A stretch of DNA of 11,518 nucleotides, from contig CALBDW010000019.1 of NCBI GenBank assembly GCA_937927435.1, positions 1-11,518 of the forward strand. Reading direction: 5' to 3'. Source of the stretch: an uncultured Bdellovibrionales bacterium. Lineage in GTDB: Bacteria; Bdellovibrionota; Bdellovibrionia; Bdellovibrionales; JAMPXM01. Of this stretch, positions 1-6,649 are shown in pieces. A program made the translations under genes and the position numbers. The notes beneath the pieces were generated by a model. The model worked only from the letters and a program-made list of their open reading frames with translations, was not told the DNA's origin and made no database searches. Position 1 is the stretch's first letter; every line of letters begins with the position of its first letter.

Positions 1-69
1 GCAATACGGGCAATCGTGAGCCACGCCTGGGGCGACGAGCAAGACTCTGGCCAACGCGTGGCCCTTCAC
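1..69 (-). CDS. Possible 5' end of a truncated gene with a CPYC motif
   Basis: This minus-strand frame opens at GTG (69-67), immediately after an in-frame TAG, and stays open to the window edge (23 codons). The peptide begins MKGHALARVLLVAPGV and ends in D-CPYC. Its third codon positions are mostly G or C, as in the neighbouring genes, which favours coding. An in-frame TTG at 54-52 has AAGGG seven bases upstream and could be the true start (MARVLLVAPG...). CPYC is the glutaredoxin-type dithiol motif, but a metal or Fe-S cysteine pair is equally possible from so little sequence. A competing minus frame starts at ATG 118-116, overlapping the rodA stop as TAATG, and is also open to the edge; its composition looks less coding. 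The product is not recognised. Confidence 0.35.
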   Translation of the reverse strand, partial: MKGHALARVLLVAPGVAHDCPYC

Positions 70-117
70 CTAGGGGAATCAGCCCTTTCATCCCCACGAA
101 GGTGAGCCAGTTTGACA

Positions 118-1257
118 TTAGAACATGTGCTTCCGGTAAGAGACACTGGAGACAAGCCCGAGAGCGGCCATCGTCGTAAGCATATTGGAGCCCCCGTACG
201 AGAGAAGCGGTAGAGGCACCCCGACGATGGGCAATAGTCCGATCACCATCGCGATATTGATGAAGTGATGCCAGAATAAAATTCCGAGGACCCCGACGAC
301 GAGGAGAGCGCCTCCTTTGTCTTTTGCCTGCGAGGCGATGCGGATTCCAAGCAGGAAGAGCGTCGCGAAGAGCCCGATGGTCGTCATGCTGCCGATGAAG
401 CCGTGTTCTTCCGATAAAACGGAGAAGATGAAGTCCGTATGGCGCTCGGGCAGGAATTCGAGCTGCGACTGGGTTCCTTTGCGGAAGCCTTTGCCCACAA
501 CTTTGCCGGACCCGACGGCGATTTTTGACTGGATGCTGTTATAGCCCTTGCCGCGAGGGTCGCGAGTTGGGTCAAGGAAGGTGTAAACGCGGTCTTTCTG
601 GTAATCGCGAAGCGCAAAAAACCATGCCGCGGTTCCGCACAGGGCCAGGGTGATCCCGATGATGACGAGAATCTTCGGCTTGATGCGGATGAAGAGGAGC
701 ATCGACGCGCCGGTGATAAAGAGCATCATCGCGGTTCCCAAGTCCGGCTGCTCCGCCGTGATAATGAACGGTACTCCAATGAGTCCCAGAAGGGGGAGCG
801 CCAGATCCTTCCAGCCCATTCCGTCCGGATACGAGCGCTTAGATAGGACGCGTGCGAGTATCAAAACCAACGCGACCTTCATGGACTCCGAAGGCTGGTA
901 GCTGAAAAAGCCGAAATCGAGCCACCGTTGTGCGCCGAGCGCCACTTTTCCGACGAACATCACCGCGATCAGCGCCGCGAGGTTTAAACCGTAAATCACA
1001 TACGAAAGACGCAAAAAGAACTGGTAGTCGATGAGTGTGACGACGAAGAAGATCGTCCAGCCGGTGAAAAGCCAGAAAAGTTGCGCGATGAAAAGACGGC
1101 TGGCGCCCACGTCGCCGTGGCCATGGGTTGCGCTGTAGAGATTAATCAGTCCAATGATGTTCAGCGCGAGAATGACCCCGGCGAAATTCCAGTCGATGCG
1201 GTGGAGGAATGTGCGGTTTTCAACTTGGATCCGCTTGGATGCTTGGGCGGTGATCAT
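118..1257 (-). CDS. rodA: RodA, SEDS-family peptidoglycan glycosyltransferase of the elongasome
   Basis: RodA polymerises lipid II into glycan strands during lateral-wall growth, working in the inner membrane as a complex with PBP2. The 379-residue product is close to the usual family length (about 370) and has many hydrophobic helices. It carries SEDS signatures: QPSE near residue 121, EQPDLGT near 169 and FLPERHTDF near 268-276. D275 in the last motif matches the catalytic Asp of the family. A Pro/Gly-rich VGVPLPLLSYGG stretch lies near 345-356. The start ATG overlaps the mrdA stop codon as ATGA, and AAGGA sits ten bases upstream of it (1272-1268), so translation is both coupled and locally primed. 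It is the last clearly assigned gene of the mreC-mreD-mrdA-rodA operon. No frame damage was seen. Confidence 0.96.
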   Translation of the reverse strand: MITAQASKRIQVENRTFLHRIDWNFAGVILALNIIGLINLYSATHGHGDVGASRLFIAQLFWLFTGWTIFFVVTLIDYQFFLRLSYVIYGLNLAALIAVMFVGKVALGAQRWLDFGFFSYQPSESMKVALVLILARVLSKRSYPDGMGWKDLALPLLGLIGVPFIITAEQPDLGTAMMLFITGASMLLFIRIKPKILVIIGITLALCGTAAWFFALRDYQKDRVYTFLDPTRDPRGKGYNSIQSKIAVGSGKVVGKGFRKGTQSQLEFLPERHTDFIFSVLSEEHGFIGSMTTIGLFATLFLLGIRIASQAKDKGGALLVVGVLGILFWHHFINIAMVIGLLPIVGVPLPLLSYGGSNMLTTMAALGLVSSVSYRKHMF

Positions 1258-3254
1258 TCGACATCAATCCTTTCATCGTCGTCGACGCTTTCGAGATTGA
1301 CCTGAACCGGAACGGTCGGTTCTTTGCGGTTTTTCTTCTGCACGTCGCGGGTGAGCCACTCGGGATGGTATTTAGCCACGTAAGCGCGCACGATTTCCCG
1401 GGCAACGGGAGCGGCTCCGGTCGAGCCGTGGCAAGTGTGTTCTGCCAAAATGCCGAACGCGATTTCGGGATTGTCGGCTGGTGCGTAACCGATGAACCAA
1501 CCGTGGTGCCGTTGATGTTTGGGCCGGGTTTCGCACTTCACGTAAATCTGGTCGGCTGAAAACGACATGACCTGGCTTGTTCCGGTTTTGCCGGCGATTT
1601 CGATGAATGGAAGTCGCGAGCCGCGCGCTGTGCCGCGTTCGCCGTTGACCACCATGCGCAGGCCTTCCTTCACCGTTTTGAAAACTTCCGGCTTAATATA
1701 GAGATCGTTCGGAGAACCGAGGTCGCGGATAATCTGCGGCTCGAACTCTTTCACGACTTTGTTGTCGTTGGTCAGGATCTTTTTAACGACGAACGGTTTG
1801 ACGACTTTACCGTTGGTGCCGATGGCGTTGTAGGCGACGGCCATTTGCAGGGGAGTAGTTAGGACGAAGCCTTGGCCGATCGCCACGGAAAGGTTTTCGC
1901 CGGGCTGCCATTCTTCGCCGATTGTCTCGAGCTTCCACTCGGCGCTCGGCATGAGGCCCGCGCGCTCGCCTTGCAGTTCGATTCCTGTCCGTCGACCGAT
2001 GTTAAAAGCGTCGCAGTAACGGAACATGCGGTCGATACCGAGCGCGATCCCCATTTTGTAGAAGAAGACGTTGGCGGAGCGCTCGATCGCCTGGGTGACC
2101 ACAAGATTGCCGTGGCCGTTTCTCACGGAGTCGTGGTAGGGGCGGCCGGCGAAGCGCATTTGGCCCGGGCAATGGATCACCGTGTGCGGCGTGATGATGC
2201 CCTCGGAGAGGGCCGCGATCGCGATGAGGGGTTTAAGTGTCGAGCCGGGCGAGTTGTGGTCTTGAATCACTTTGTTACGCAACGGACGGTCGGGGTCATT
2301 GATCAGCTTGGACCAGAGCTTCGCCGAAATCCCGGTCGAGAACTCATTGGGATCGAACGATGGTCCGCTGACCCACGCGAGAATTTCGCCGTTCGATTTC
2401 ATCGCGACGGCGCCGCCGATTTTGCTGTACTGGTTGAAGGCGTTGTAAGCCGCCTCCTGGATGTCCTTGTCGAGCGTGAGAATCACGTTGTGGCCGGGGA
2501 TGGCGGGCGTGATTCTCGAAATGTCTCCGAGCAGATTGGTTTTCGTCACGGCTTCACGGCCGTGTACGTCGACCTGCTGGATGGAGATACCATCTTTTCC
2601 TCGCAGGTAGAGGTCGAGAACTTCTTCGAGTCCCGCCTTGCCGATGAGGTCACCTTGGTAAAACTTGATCTTTCCTTCGTACTTCTCGTTGAGGATTTGT
2701 AGCTGGCGCTTGGAAATTTCGCTCACGTAGCCGAAAAGCTGCGCACCGTTTTGCCGGAGCGGGTAGTGGCGCACGACTTTCTCTTTGATTTCGATCCCCG
2801 GATACTCCTGCTTGAGGATTTCCAAGTTGAAGATCTCGTCCCGGGTGAGATTTTCCTTGATTTTGACCGGGCGGAATCTTCCGTTCGTGCGCTTGGATTT
2901 TTGCACCGTCGCGAGCACGTGCTGCGGAGAGAGTCCGAGAGCTTTCGCAACGACTTCAGCGGTCGCCTCCAGATCGGAAACATATTGGGGTAAAATCGTG
3001 GCTTCAAAGCCGGGCAAGTTTTCAACGAGAACTTCACCGTTGCGGTCGTAAATGATTCCGCGGGGCGCGTAAATTTTCGTTTCTTTAATGGAGTTTTGCT
3101 CCGAATATTGGCGGAGTTCGTCGCCGTTGATGATCTGCAAGTACCATAGGCGCATGAAGAAAATCGCTACGGTGATCCCGACGAGCGAGTAGAGCAGCCG
3201 GTATCGCGGCAAATATTCTTTGGCGTCTTGCTCAGAGTCTAAGTACTGGCTCAT
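1254..3254 (-). CDS. mrdA: PBP2 (MrdA), class B penicillin-binding transpeptidase of the elongasome
   Basis: This D,D-transpeptidase crosslinks the strands made by RodA during elongation. The 666-residue protein has a short cytoplasmic N-terminus, one membrane anchor (about 20-42), a PBP dimerisation/pedestal region (about 60-240) and a transpeptidase domain (about 255-630). All three active-site motifs are present: S338-T-L-K341 with the nucleophilic Ser338, S393-A-N395, and K556-T-G558. A short stretch with C362, H374, D375 and H381 lies between the first two motifs, in a region where a metal site has been described in PBP2 proteins; metal binding here is inference. The tail after about residue 635 is charged and probably disordered. 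The start overlaps the mreD stop as ATGA with no clear Shine-Dalgarno sequence, so re-initiation after mreD is likely. Confidence 0.96.
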   Translation of the reverse strand: MSQYLDSEQDAKEYLPRYRLLYSLVGITVAIFFMRLWYLQIINGDELRQYSEQNSIKETKIYAPRGIIYDRNGEVLVENLPGFEATILPQYVSDLEATAEVVAKALGLSPQHVLATVQKSKRTNGRFRPVKIKENLTRDEIFNLEILKQEYPGIEIKEKVVRHYPLRQNGAQLFGYVSEISKRQLQILNEKYEGKIKFYQGDLIGKAGLEEVLDLYLRGKDGISIQQVDVHGREAVTKTNLLGDISRITPAIPGHNVILTLDKDIQEAAYNAFNQYSKIGGAVAMKSNGEILAWVSGPSFDPNEFSTGISAKLWSKLINDPDRPLRNKVIQDHNSPGSTLKPLIAIAALSEGIITPHTVIHCPGQMRFAGRPYHDSVRNGHGNLVVTQAIERSANVFFYKMGIALGIDRMFRYCDAFNIGRRTGIELQGERAGLMPSAEWKLETIGEEWQPGENLSVAIGQGFVLTTPLQMAVAYNAIGTNGKVVKPFVVKKILTNDNKVVKEFEPQIIRDLGSPNDLYIKPEVFKTVKEGLRMVVNGERGTARGSRLPFIEIAGKTGTSQVMSFSADQIYVKCETRPKHQRHHGWFIGYAPADNPEIAFGILAEHTCHGSTGAAPVAREIVRAYVAKYHPEWLTRDVQKKNRKEPTVPVQVNLESVDDDERIDVE

Positions 3255-3790
3255 GAAATATGCGCGGTCACGTCAGTGGTCGGTTCACGACCGGTGATTT
3301 TGTCAATCCACACAAACAACGGAAACAAAGGCGGTGCCGCCAGCGGCGTCAGCAACGCTTCAATCAGCCAGTCCATGATCGCGGGACTCGTCAGCGGATG
3401 GTCACTTAAGATAAACGTTGCTGCCCAGTGGTATATATTAAAGAGAAACGCCGCGAGCCCGCAAGTCAGCATCAAGTAGCTCGAGCTTTCCCAGTAAAAA
3501 CGACGTTTGAAGAGCTGGGTGCTCAGCACGAGCGCGAGGTTCACGATCATCAGGATGCCTTCGGGCATCGCCGTCATTGTTGAGAGCACGAACGCGCAAA
3601 GGTAGGCGAAAACCGCGGCCTCTAAAGTCGAGCGGTGAAGCGCGACGTGGATCAGGCACGGAATCCACAGCGCCGGGCCGGGGAAGTATCCGAAGATTTG
3701 AAACCAAAGGGCGGTTTGCAGCGATCCAAGTACGAGCGCGGCGAGCGTAAACAGCGACAAATTGGTCGCAAGGAGGAGGCGTTCTTTCAT
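3251..3790 (-). CDS. mreD: MreD, rod-shape-determining inner-membrane protein
   Basis: MreD is a small polytopic membrane protein of the rod complex that works with MreC to regulate PBP2/RodA. The 179-residue product has about five hydrophobic segments (roughly 8-30, 40-70, 78-93, 103-128 and 140-160) and fits the MreD family in length. The identification rests heavily on position between mreC and mrdA, because MreD sequences are poorly conserved. The ATG overlaps the mreC stop by one base (TAATG), and its end overlaps the mrdA start by four bases, which suggests fixed stoichiometry through translational coupling. Conserved motifs are few, so the call is secure mainly as part of the operon. 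Confidence 0.9.
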   Translation of the reverse strand: MKERLLLATNLSLFTLAALVLGSLQTALWFQIFGYFPGPALWIPCLIHVALHRSTLEAAVFAYLCAFVLSTMTAMPEGILMIVNLALVLSTQLFKRRFYWESSSYLMLTCGLAAFLFNIYHWAATFILSDHPLTSPAIMDWLIEALLTPLAAPPLFPLFVWIDKITGREPTTDVTAHIS

Positions 3791-4734
3791 TACCTGCCCT
3801 CGCCCGGTTTATCCTGACTTTCCGGTTTGGCTTCCCCGTTTCCTTCCGGTAGCGGGTTGGCCTTCGAAAGAAGCGGCGGACCGAAGTCTGAACTGCCGAA
3901 ACGGTCGCTGAAGTCCTCTTGCCCGGAATTCAGGACCACGAAGACCTCTTCGAGGTTGGCGGGGTTCACGACCGGCTGGAGTTCGGCTTCTTGACTGATG
4001 CCGAAGTCGGTCTTACGCACGCTGGTCAGTTTGCCGATCGGAAAGCCTTTGGGGAAGTAACCATTCAGGCCACTCGTGACGATCATGTCTCCGGGTGCGA
4101 CGTCGTCGGCACGTTCAAGATACCGGAGCCGGCAGGTTGTGAGATTCTTGCCGCTCACCAAACCACGAGCCCGCGTTCTTTGCACGAGGGCGTCGATGGC
4201 GGCTGAGCGATCGGTCAAGACCACGACCTGGGACGAATCTGTTTCCGTTTTCCAGACATAGCCGACGACTCCTTCGACGGTGATCACCCCTTGGAGTTTT
4301 TTGAGTCCGTGCCGCGTGCCGCGGTTGATGCGGATGGAAGCATGGTCCAGCGAAAGGTCCCGGGCGATGACCTTGGCGGCGAGCAGTTCCATGCTTGTGC
4401 TCCGTTTAAAGTCGAGGAGTTTCGTCAGTCGTTCGTTTTCGAGTTTGAGCTCCGTTAAAGCACCGAGCTGGGCGCGAAGCTCTTCATTTTCTTTCTGCAG
4501 CGCCAAATTGGCTTTCTTGATGCCGATCAGCTTGAGGTAAAGCGAGGTTGTGCCGCGGACCCCGCTGGTGAATGTCGAGTATCCGCCTTGAATGAGGCTG
4601 ACTGCCGCACTAAACGGCTTTTTGTACCACGGGTCCTCGTCCGGATTGCGCTTCATGTTGATCGAAAGTAATGGAAGCGCAATCACGATCACGATGATCA
4701 ACGCTTTTCGGATGTCGAACGCAAAGAAGTTCAA
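3790..4734 (-). CDS. mreC: MreC, periplasmic scaffold of the rod complex
   Basis: MreC links the cytoskeleton and membrane enzymes of cell elongation and activates PBP2. The 314-residue product has a short cytoplasmic N-terminus, one membrane helix (about 10-26), a predicted coiled coil (about 70-107, rich in Leu, Glu and Lys) and the MreC beta domain (about 115-268). It ends in a Pro/Glu/Lys-rich tail of roughly 45 residues that is probably disordered and longer than in compact family members. The start is TTG; no ATG or GTG lies in frame just upstream, and GAAGGA (4749-4744) sits nine bases before it. It is the first gene of the operon. mreB, the usual upstream neighbour, is absent; a divergent PpiD-like gene takes its place. 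Confidence 0.93.
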   Translation of the reverse strand: MNFFAFDIRKALIIVIVIALPLLSINMKRNPDEDPWYKKPFSAAVSLIQGGYSTFTSGVRGTTSLYLKLIGIKKANLALQKENEELRAQLGALTELKLENERLTKLLDFKRSTSMELLAAKVIARDLSLDHASIRINRGTRHGLKKLQGVITVEGVVGYVWKTETDSSQVVVLTDRSAAIDALVQRTRARGLVSGKNLTTCRLRYLERADDVAPGDMIVTSGLNGYFPKGFPIGKLTSVRKTDFGISQEAELQPVVNPANLEEVFVVLNSGQEDFSDRFGSSDFGPPLLSKANPLPEGNGEAKPESQDKPGEGR

Positions 4735-4743
4735 TTCGAGCCG

Positions 4744-4749
4744 TCCTTC
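4744..4749 (-). promoter_or_regulatory. Ribosome binding site supporting the TTG start of mreC
   Basis: On the minus strand GAAGGA lies nine bases before the TTG codon at 4734-4732. No better start codon is in frame nearby, so this site decides the start. Confidence 0.6.
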
Positions 4750-4878
4750 ACAGAGAATGTCTGATGTAGAAAAACGGTAGCAAAGACGGTTGATGTTTCC
4801 AACAAATCTCCTTGAAAATTCTCATAAAACTGGCTTCACTGCGAATTCCACCTCAAGATGGTGAAGCCGGCGAACTTG

Positions 4879-4885
4879 AAGGAGG
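4879..4885 (+). promoter_or_regulatory. Strong Shine-Dalgarno site fixing the start of the PpiD-like gene
   Basis: AAGGAGG lies seven bases before the ATG at 4893. It is a full anti-16S match and favours this ATG over the upstream in-frame TTG at 4812. Confidence 0.8.
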
Positions 4886-4892
4886 CCGCGAG

Positions 4893-6416
4893 ATGTTTGA
4901 GTCGCTTAGGTACAACTTGAAGCACAATCGCAAGGGCGTCGTGCGGTACGCCTCGGCTTGGTTGATCTTCGGCGCGATCATTCTGGTTTTCGCGCTTTGG
5001 GGATTGACTCCCAATGATCGTTTGTTCGGTCAGGGTGGCGCTGTGGCGACCGTGAACGATGCGGCGATTTCGCAGGCGCAGTATTTCGATATGGTTGACC
5101 GTCTGCAGCGGGACCCCCGGTTTCAGCAGTTTGAAGGTTTAGGGGAAATGGGACGGCGCTTACTGCAAAGTCAGGCGATCAACCAGCTTGTTCAGGGTGA
5201 GTTGGTGGCTCAAGCGGCGTCCAAGGAGCGCATTTGGACTTCTGACGCCGAGGTTCGTGAAGTCATTACGAGTATTCCCGCTTTTCACGAGGAAGGGCGG
5301 TTCCGGCGTGAGTATTACATGAACTATTTGAGCTCAGTCCGCAAAACTCCAGCGGAATTTGAAGATGAGATTCGCCGTGAGCAAGCGTATGCGCGCACGA
5401 TCCGCATGTTCCGGTCGGCTCTTATTCCGTTCCACGTAGAAGGCGAAAAGCTGAAAGCATTAAAAGACATAAAGGCGAATCTAGATTTTATTTCTATCTC
5501 TACAGAATCGCTAGTGATTCCGGAATCGATTTCGAAAGCTGATATCAAGGCTTTTTTGGCGCAAGCGGGCTCCGAGGAGAAAGTGAAAGACTACTACGAA
5601 AGCAATAGAGATGTCTTCTCCTCACCGGAACAAGTGAAGGTGCGTCACATTCTCATTCGCACGAACCCCTCCGACCCGGCATCCGAGCAAGCGGCCTTAA
5701 CGAAAATTGAAGACTTGGCGAAGCGCGCTAACGCGAAAAACTTTGCGCAACTGGCGAAAGAACACAGCGAGGATCCGGGATCGAAGGAGAACGGTGGCCT
5801 GATCGACTTCTTTCCGCGGGGACGGATGGTTCCCGAATTTGAAGAGGTCGCGTTCTCGCTCACGGCCAATGAGATCAGTAAGCCGGTGAAGACGGCTTAT
5901 GGGTATCACCTGATCCAGCTTTTGGAGAAAAAGGCGGCTAAGGAATCGGCGCTCGATGAGGTGCGTGAGGAAATTGCTGCGACCTTGATTGCTCGAGAGC
6001 GCTCGCAGGAAGAACTCAGCAAGCTCCAGGACGCTTTACGCAGCGGTGACGCGGGGGCGGTCCAGAGCTTCGTGGCGAAGCATAAGTTGAAGTGGCAAGA
6101 GACGGGCCCGTTCAGCATTGACGCCGAAACGGTTCCCAAAATCGGTTCGAACGACGAAGTTGCCCGGATCGCGTTCCAACTGAAAAAAGAGAAGCCGCTG
6201 CCTGCGAACTTGGTGCGCGAAGGGGCTCGCGCTTACCTTGTCCGTTACAAAGAGGTGCCGACCGGGAAGAAGAATGAAGTTCCCGATGCAGCGATGGATT
6301 TGCTGCTAGCCGACCAGCGCGGAGACGATGCCGTCCGTTCTTGGTTTATGGACTTGCGCAAGTCTGCCCGGATCGCGATCAATCCCGCGTTTAGCGGCGG
6401 TCTGTTCGACGAATAG
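4893..6416 (+). CDS. PpiD/SurA-like membrane-anchored peptidyl-prolyl isomerase
   Basis: This is a periplasmic foldase/chaperone held in the inner membrane, expected to assist newly exported envelope proteins. The 507-residue product has a basic N-terminus (FESLRYNLKHNRKG), one membrane helix (about 19-38), a SurA_N-type helical chaperone region (about 50-200), a parvulin rotamase domain (about 247-348) and a C-terminal helical region. Rotamase hallmarks are VRHILI with H252, the HSEDPGSKENGG loop (291-302), the F-P-RG-MVPEFE segment (307-317) and GYHLIQL (337-343). It is shorter than E. coli PpiD (623 residues) and has one rotamase domain. It diverges from the mre operon. Residues about 185-222, between the two domains, are encoded by an AT-richer stretch with tta, ata, cta and tct codons unlike the rest of the gene. 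Confidence 0.88.
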   Translation: MFESLRYNLKHNRKGVVRYASAWLIFGAIILVFALWGLTPNDRLFGQGGAVATVNDAAISQAQYFDMVDRLQRDPRFQQFEGLGEMGRRLLQSQAINQLVQGELVAQAASKERIWTSDAEVREVITSIPAFHEEGRFRREYYMNYLSSVRKTPAEFEDEIRREQAYARTIRMFRSALIPFHVEGEKLKALKDIKANLDFISISTESLVIPESISKADIKAFLAQAGSEEKVKDYYESNRDVFSSPEQVKVRHILIRTNPSDPASEQAALTKIEDLAKRANAKNFAQLAKEHSEDPGSKENGGLIDFFPRGRMVPEFEEVAFSLTANEISKPVKTAYGYHLIQLLEKKAAKESALDEVREEIAATLIARERSQEELSKLQDALRSGDAGAVQSFVAKHKLKWQETGPFSIDAETVPKIGSNDEVARIAFQLKKEKPLPANLVREGARAYLVRYKEVPTGKKNEVPDAAMDLLLADQRGDDAVRSWFMDLRKSARIAINPAFSGGLFDE

Positions 6417-6429
6417 GTGTCCATGAATC

Positions 6430-6462
6430 GGGGCGACATTATATAGACATTCCAGTCGTCCC
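6430..6462. other. Imperfect stem-loop just after the ppiD-like gene
   Basis: GGGGCGAC (6430-6437) can pair with GTCGTCCC (6455-6462), including one G-U pair, around an AT-rich 17-base loop. No T-run follows, so it is not a standard intrinsic terminator. It could protect the 3' end of the upstream mRNA. Confidence 0.3.
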
Positions 6463-6491
6463 GCCTCCTTGCCGTTATAAAAGTTCGGTCG

Positions 6492-6510
6492 CCGTCTCAG
6501 TATGAGACGG
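6492..6510. repeat. Perfect 8-bp inverted repeat with a 3-base loop
   Basis: CCGTCTCA-GTA-TGAGACGG forms a tight, perfect hairpin about 140 bases before the subtilase start. It lacks a following T-run, so it may be an operator, an mRNA-leader hairpin or a weak terminator for the ppiD-like gene. A TCTAAT hexamer (6536-6541) resembling a -10 box lies just downstream, but no matching -35 box is visible. Confidence 0.55.
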
Positions 6511-6576
6511 TCCGGCTTCCTTAACGGAAAATTTGTCTAATTGCCCATGCCAACGGTTTAACTTCTCACGTCCTTG

Positions 6577-6599
6577 GTCCGAAGAGTTTGCTGTCGGAC
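6577..6599. repeat. Second inverted repeat in the subtilase leader
   Basis: GTCCGA (6577-6582) pairs with TCGGAC (6594-6599) around an 11-base loop. Together with the 6492-6510 hairpin it makes the 233-bp gap before the protease gene rich in possible RNA structure. No known riboswitch consensus was recognised, and the cyclic-di-GMP class I pattern was specifically not seen. Confidence 0.3.
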
Positions 6600-6635
6600 T
6601 TCGGTAGGGGTCCGTGTCGGCTTTTCCTCTAAACC

Positions 6636-6640
6636 GGAGG
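6636..6640 (+). promoter_or_regulatory. Ribosome binding site favouring the GTG start at 6650
   Basis: GGAGG lies nine bases before GTG 6650-6652. This start gives a clean 30-residue signal peptide. A GTG at 6614 is also in frame, with AGGGG close by, and would add 12 residues to the N-terminus. Confidence 0.6.
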
Positions 6641-6649
6641 CATTTACCC

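Larger units (their letters stand above)
4735..4892. promoter_or_regulatory. Divergent intergenic region between mreC and the ppiD-like gene
   Basis: This 158-bp gap must carry the promoter of the mre operon (leftward) and probably that of the PpiD-like gene (rightward). No convincing -35/-10 pair was found. Weak possibilities are TTGGAA with TACCGT at 17-bp spacing on the minus strand, and TTGAAA at 4812-4817 on the plus strand. An in-frame TTG at 4812 would extend the PpiD-like protein by 27 residues. That extension lacks a good ribosome site and is not hydrophobic or domain-like, so it is treated as leader. Confidence 0.45.

Noticed and set aside
20..62. Inverted repeat GCCACGC...GCGTGGC as a terminator after rodA
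   Set aside because: The arms are 29 bases apart, there is no T-run on the rodA side, and it lies within a probable coding frame.
1872..2702. A 276-codon plus-strand frame opposite mrdA
   Set aside because: It lies wholly antisense to a gene with all PBP2 active-site motifs. Its translation is Arg/Val/Asp-rich with no domain and is a by-product of codon bias.
4812..4892. N-terminal 27-residue extension of the PpiD-like protein from TTG 4812
   Set aside because: The ATG at 4893 has AAGGAGG at ideal spacing and places the basic segment and membrane helix at the N-terminus as expected for PpiD.
6614..6649. N-terminal 12-residue extension of the subtilase from GTG 6614
   Set aside because: GTG 6650 has GGAGG nine bases upstream and gives a normal-length signal peptide. 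The upstream start remains possible but is less likely.
6417..6649. Cyclic-di-GMP riboswitch upstream of the PilZ-bearing gene
   Set aside because: I looked for the class I conserved core and tetraloop-receptor pattern because it would fit the story; the sequence does not show it.
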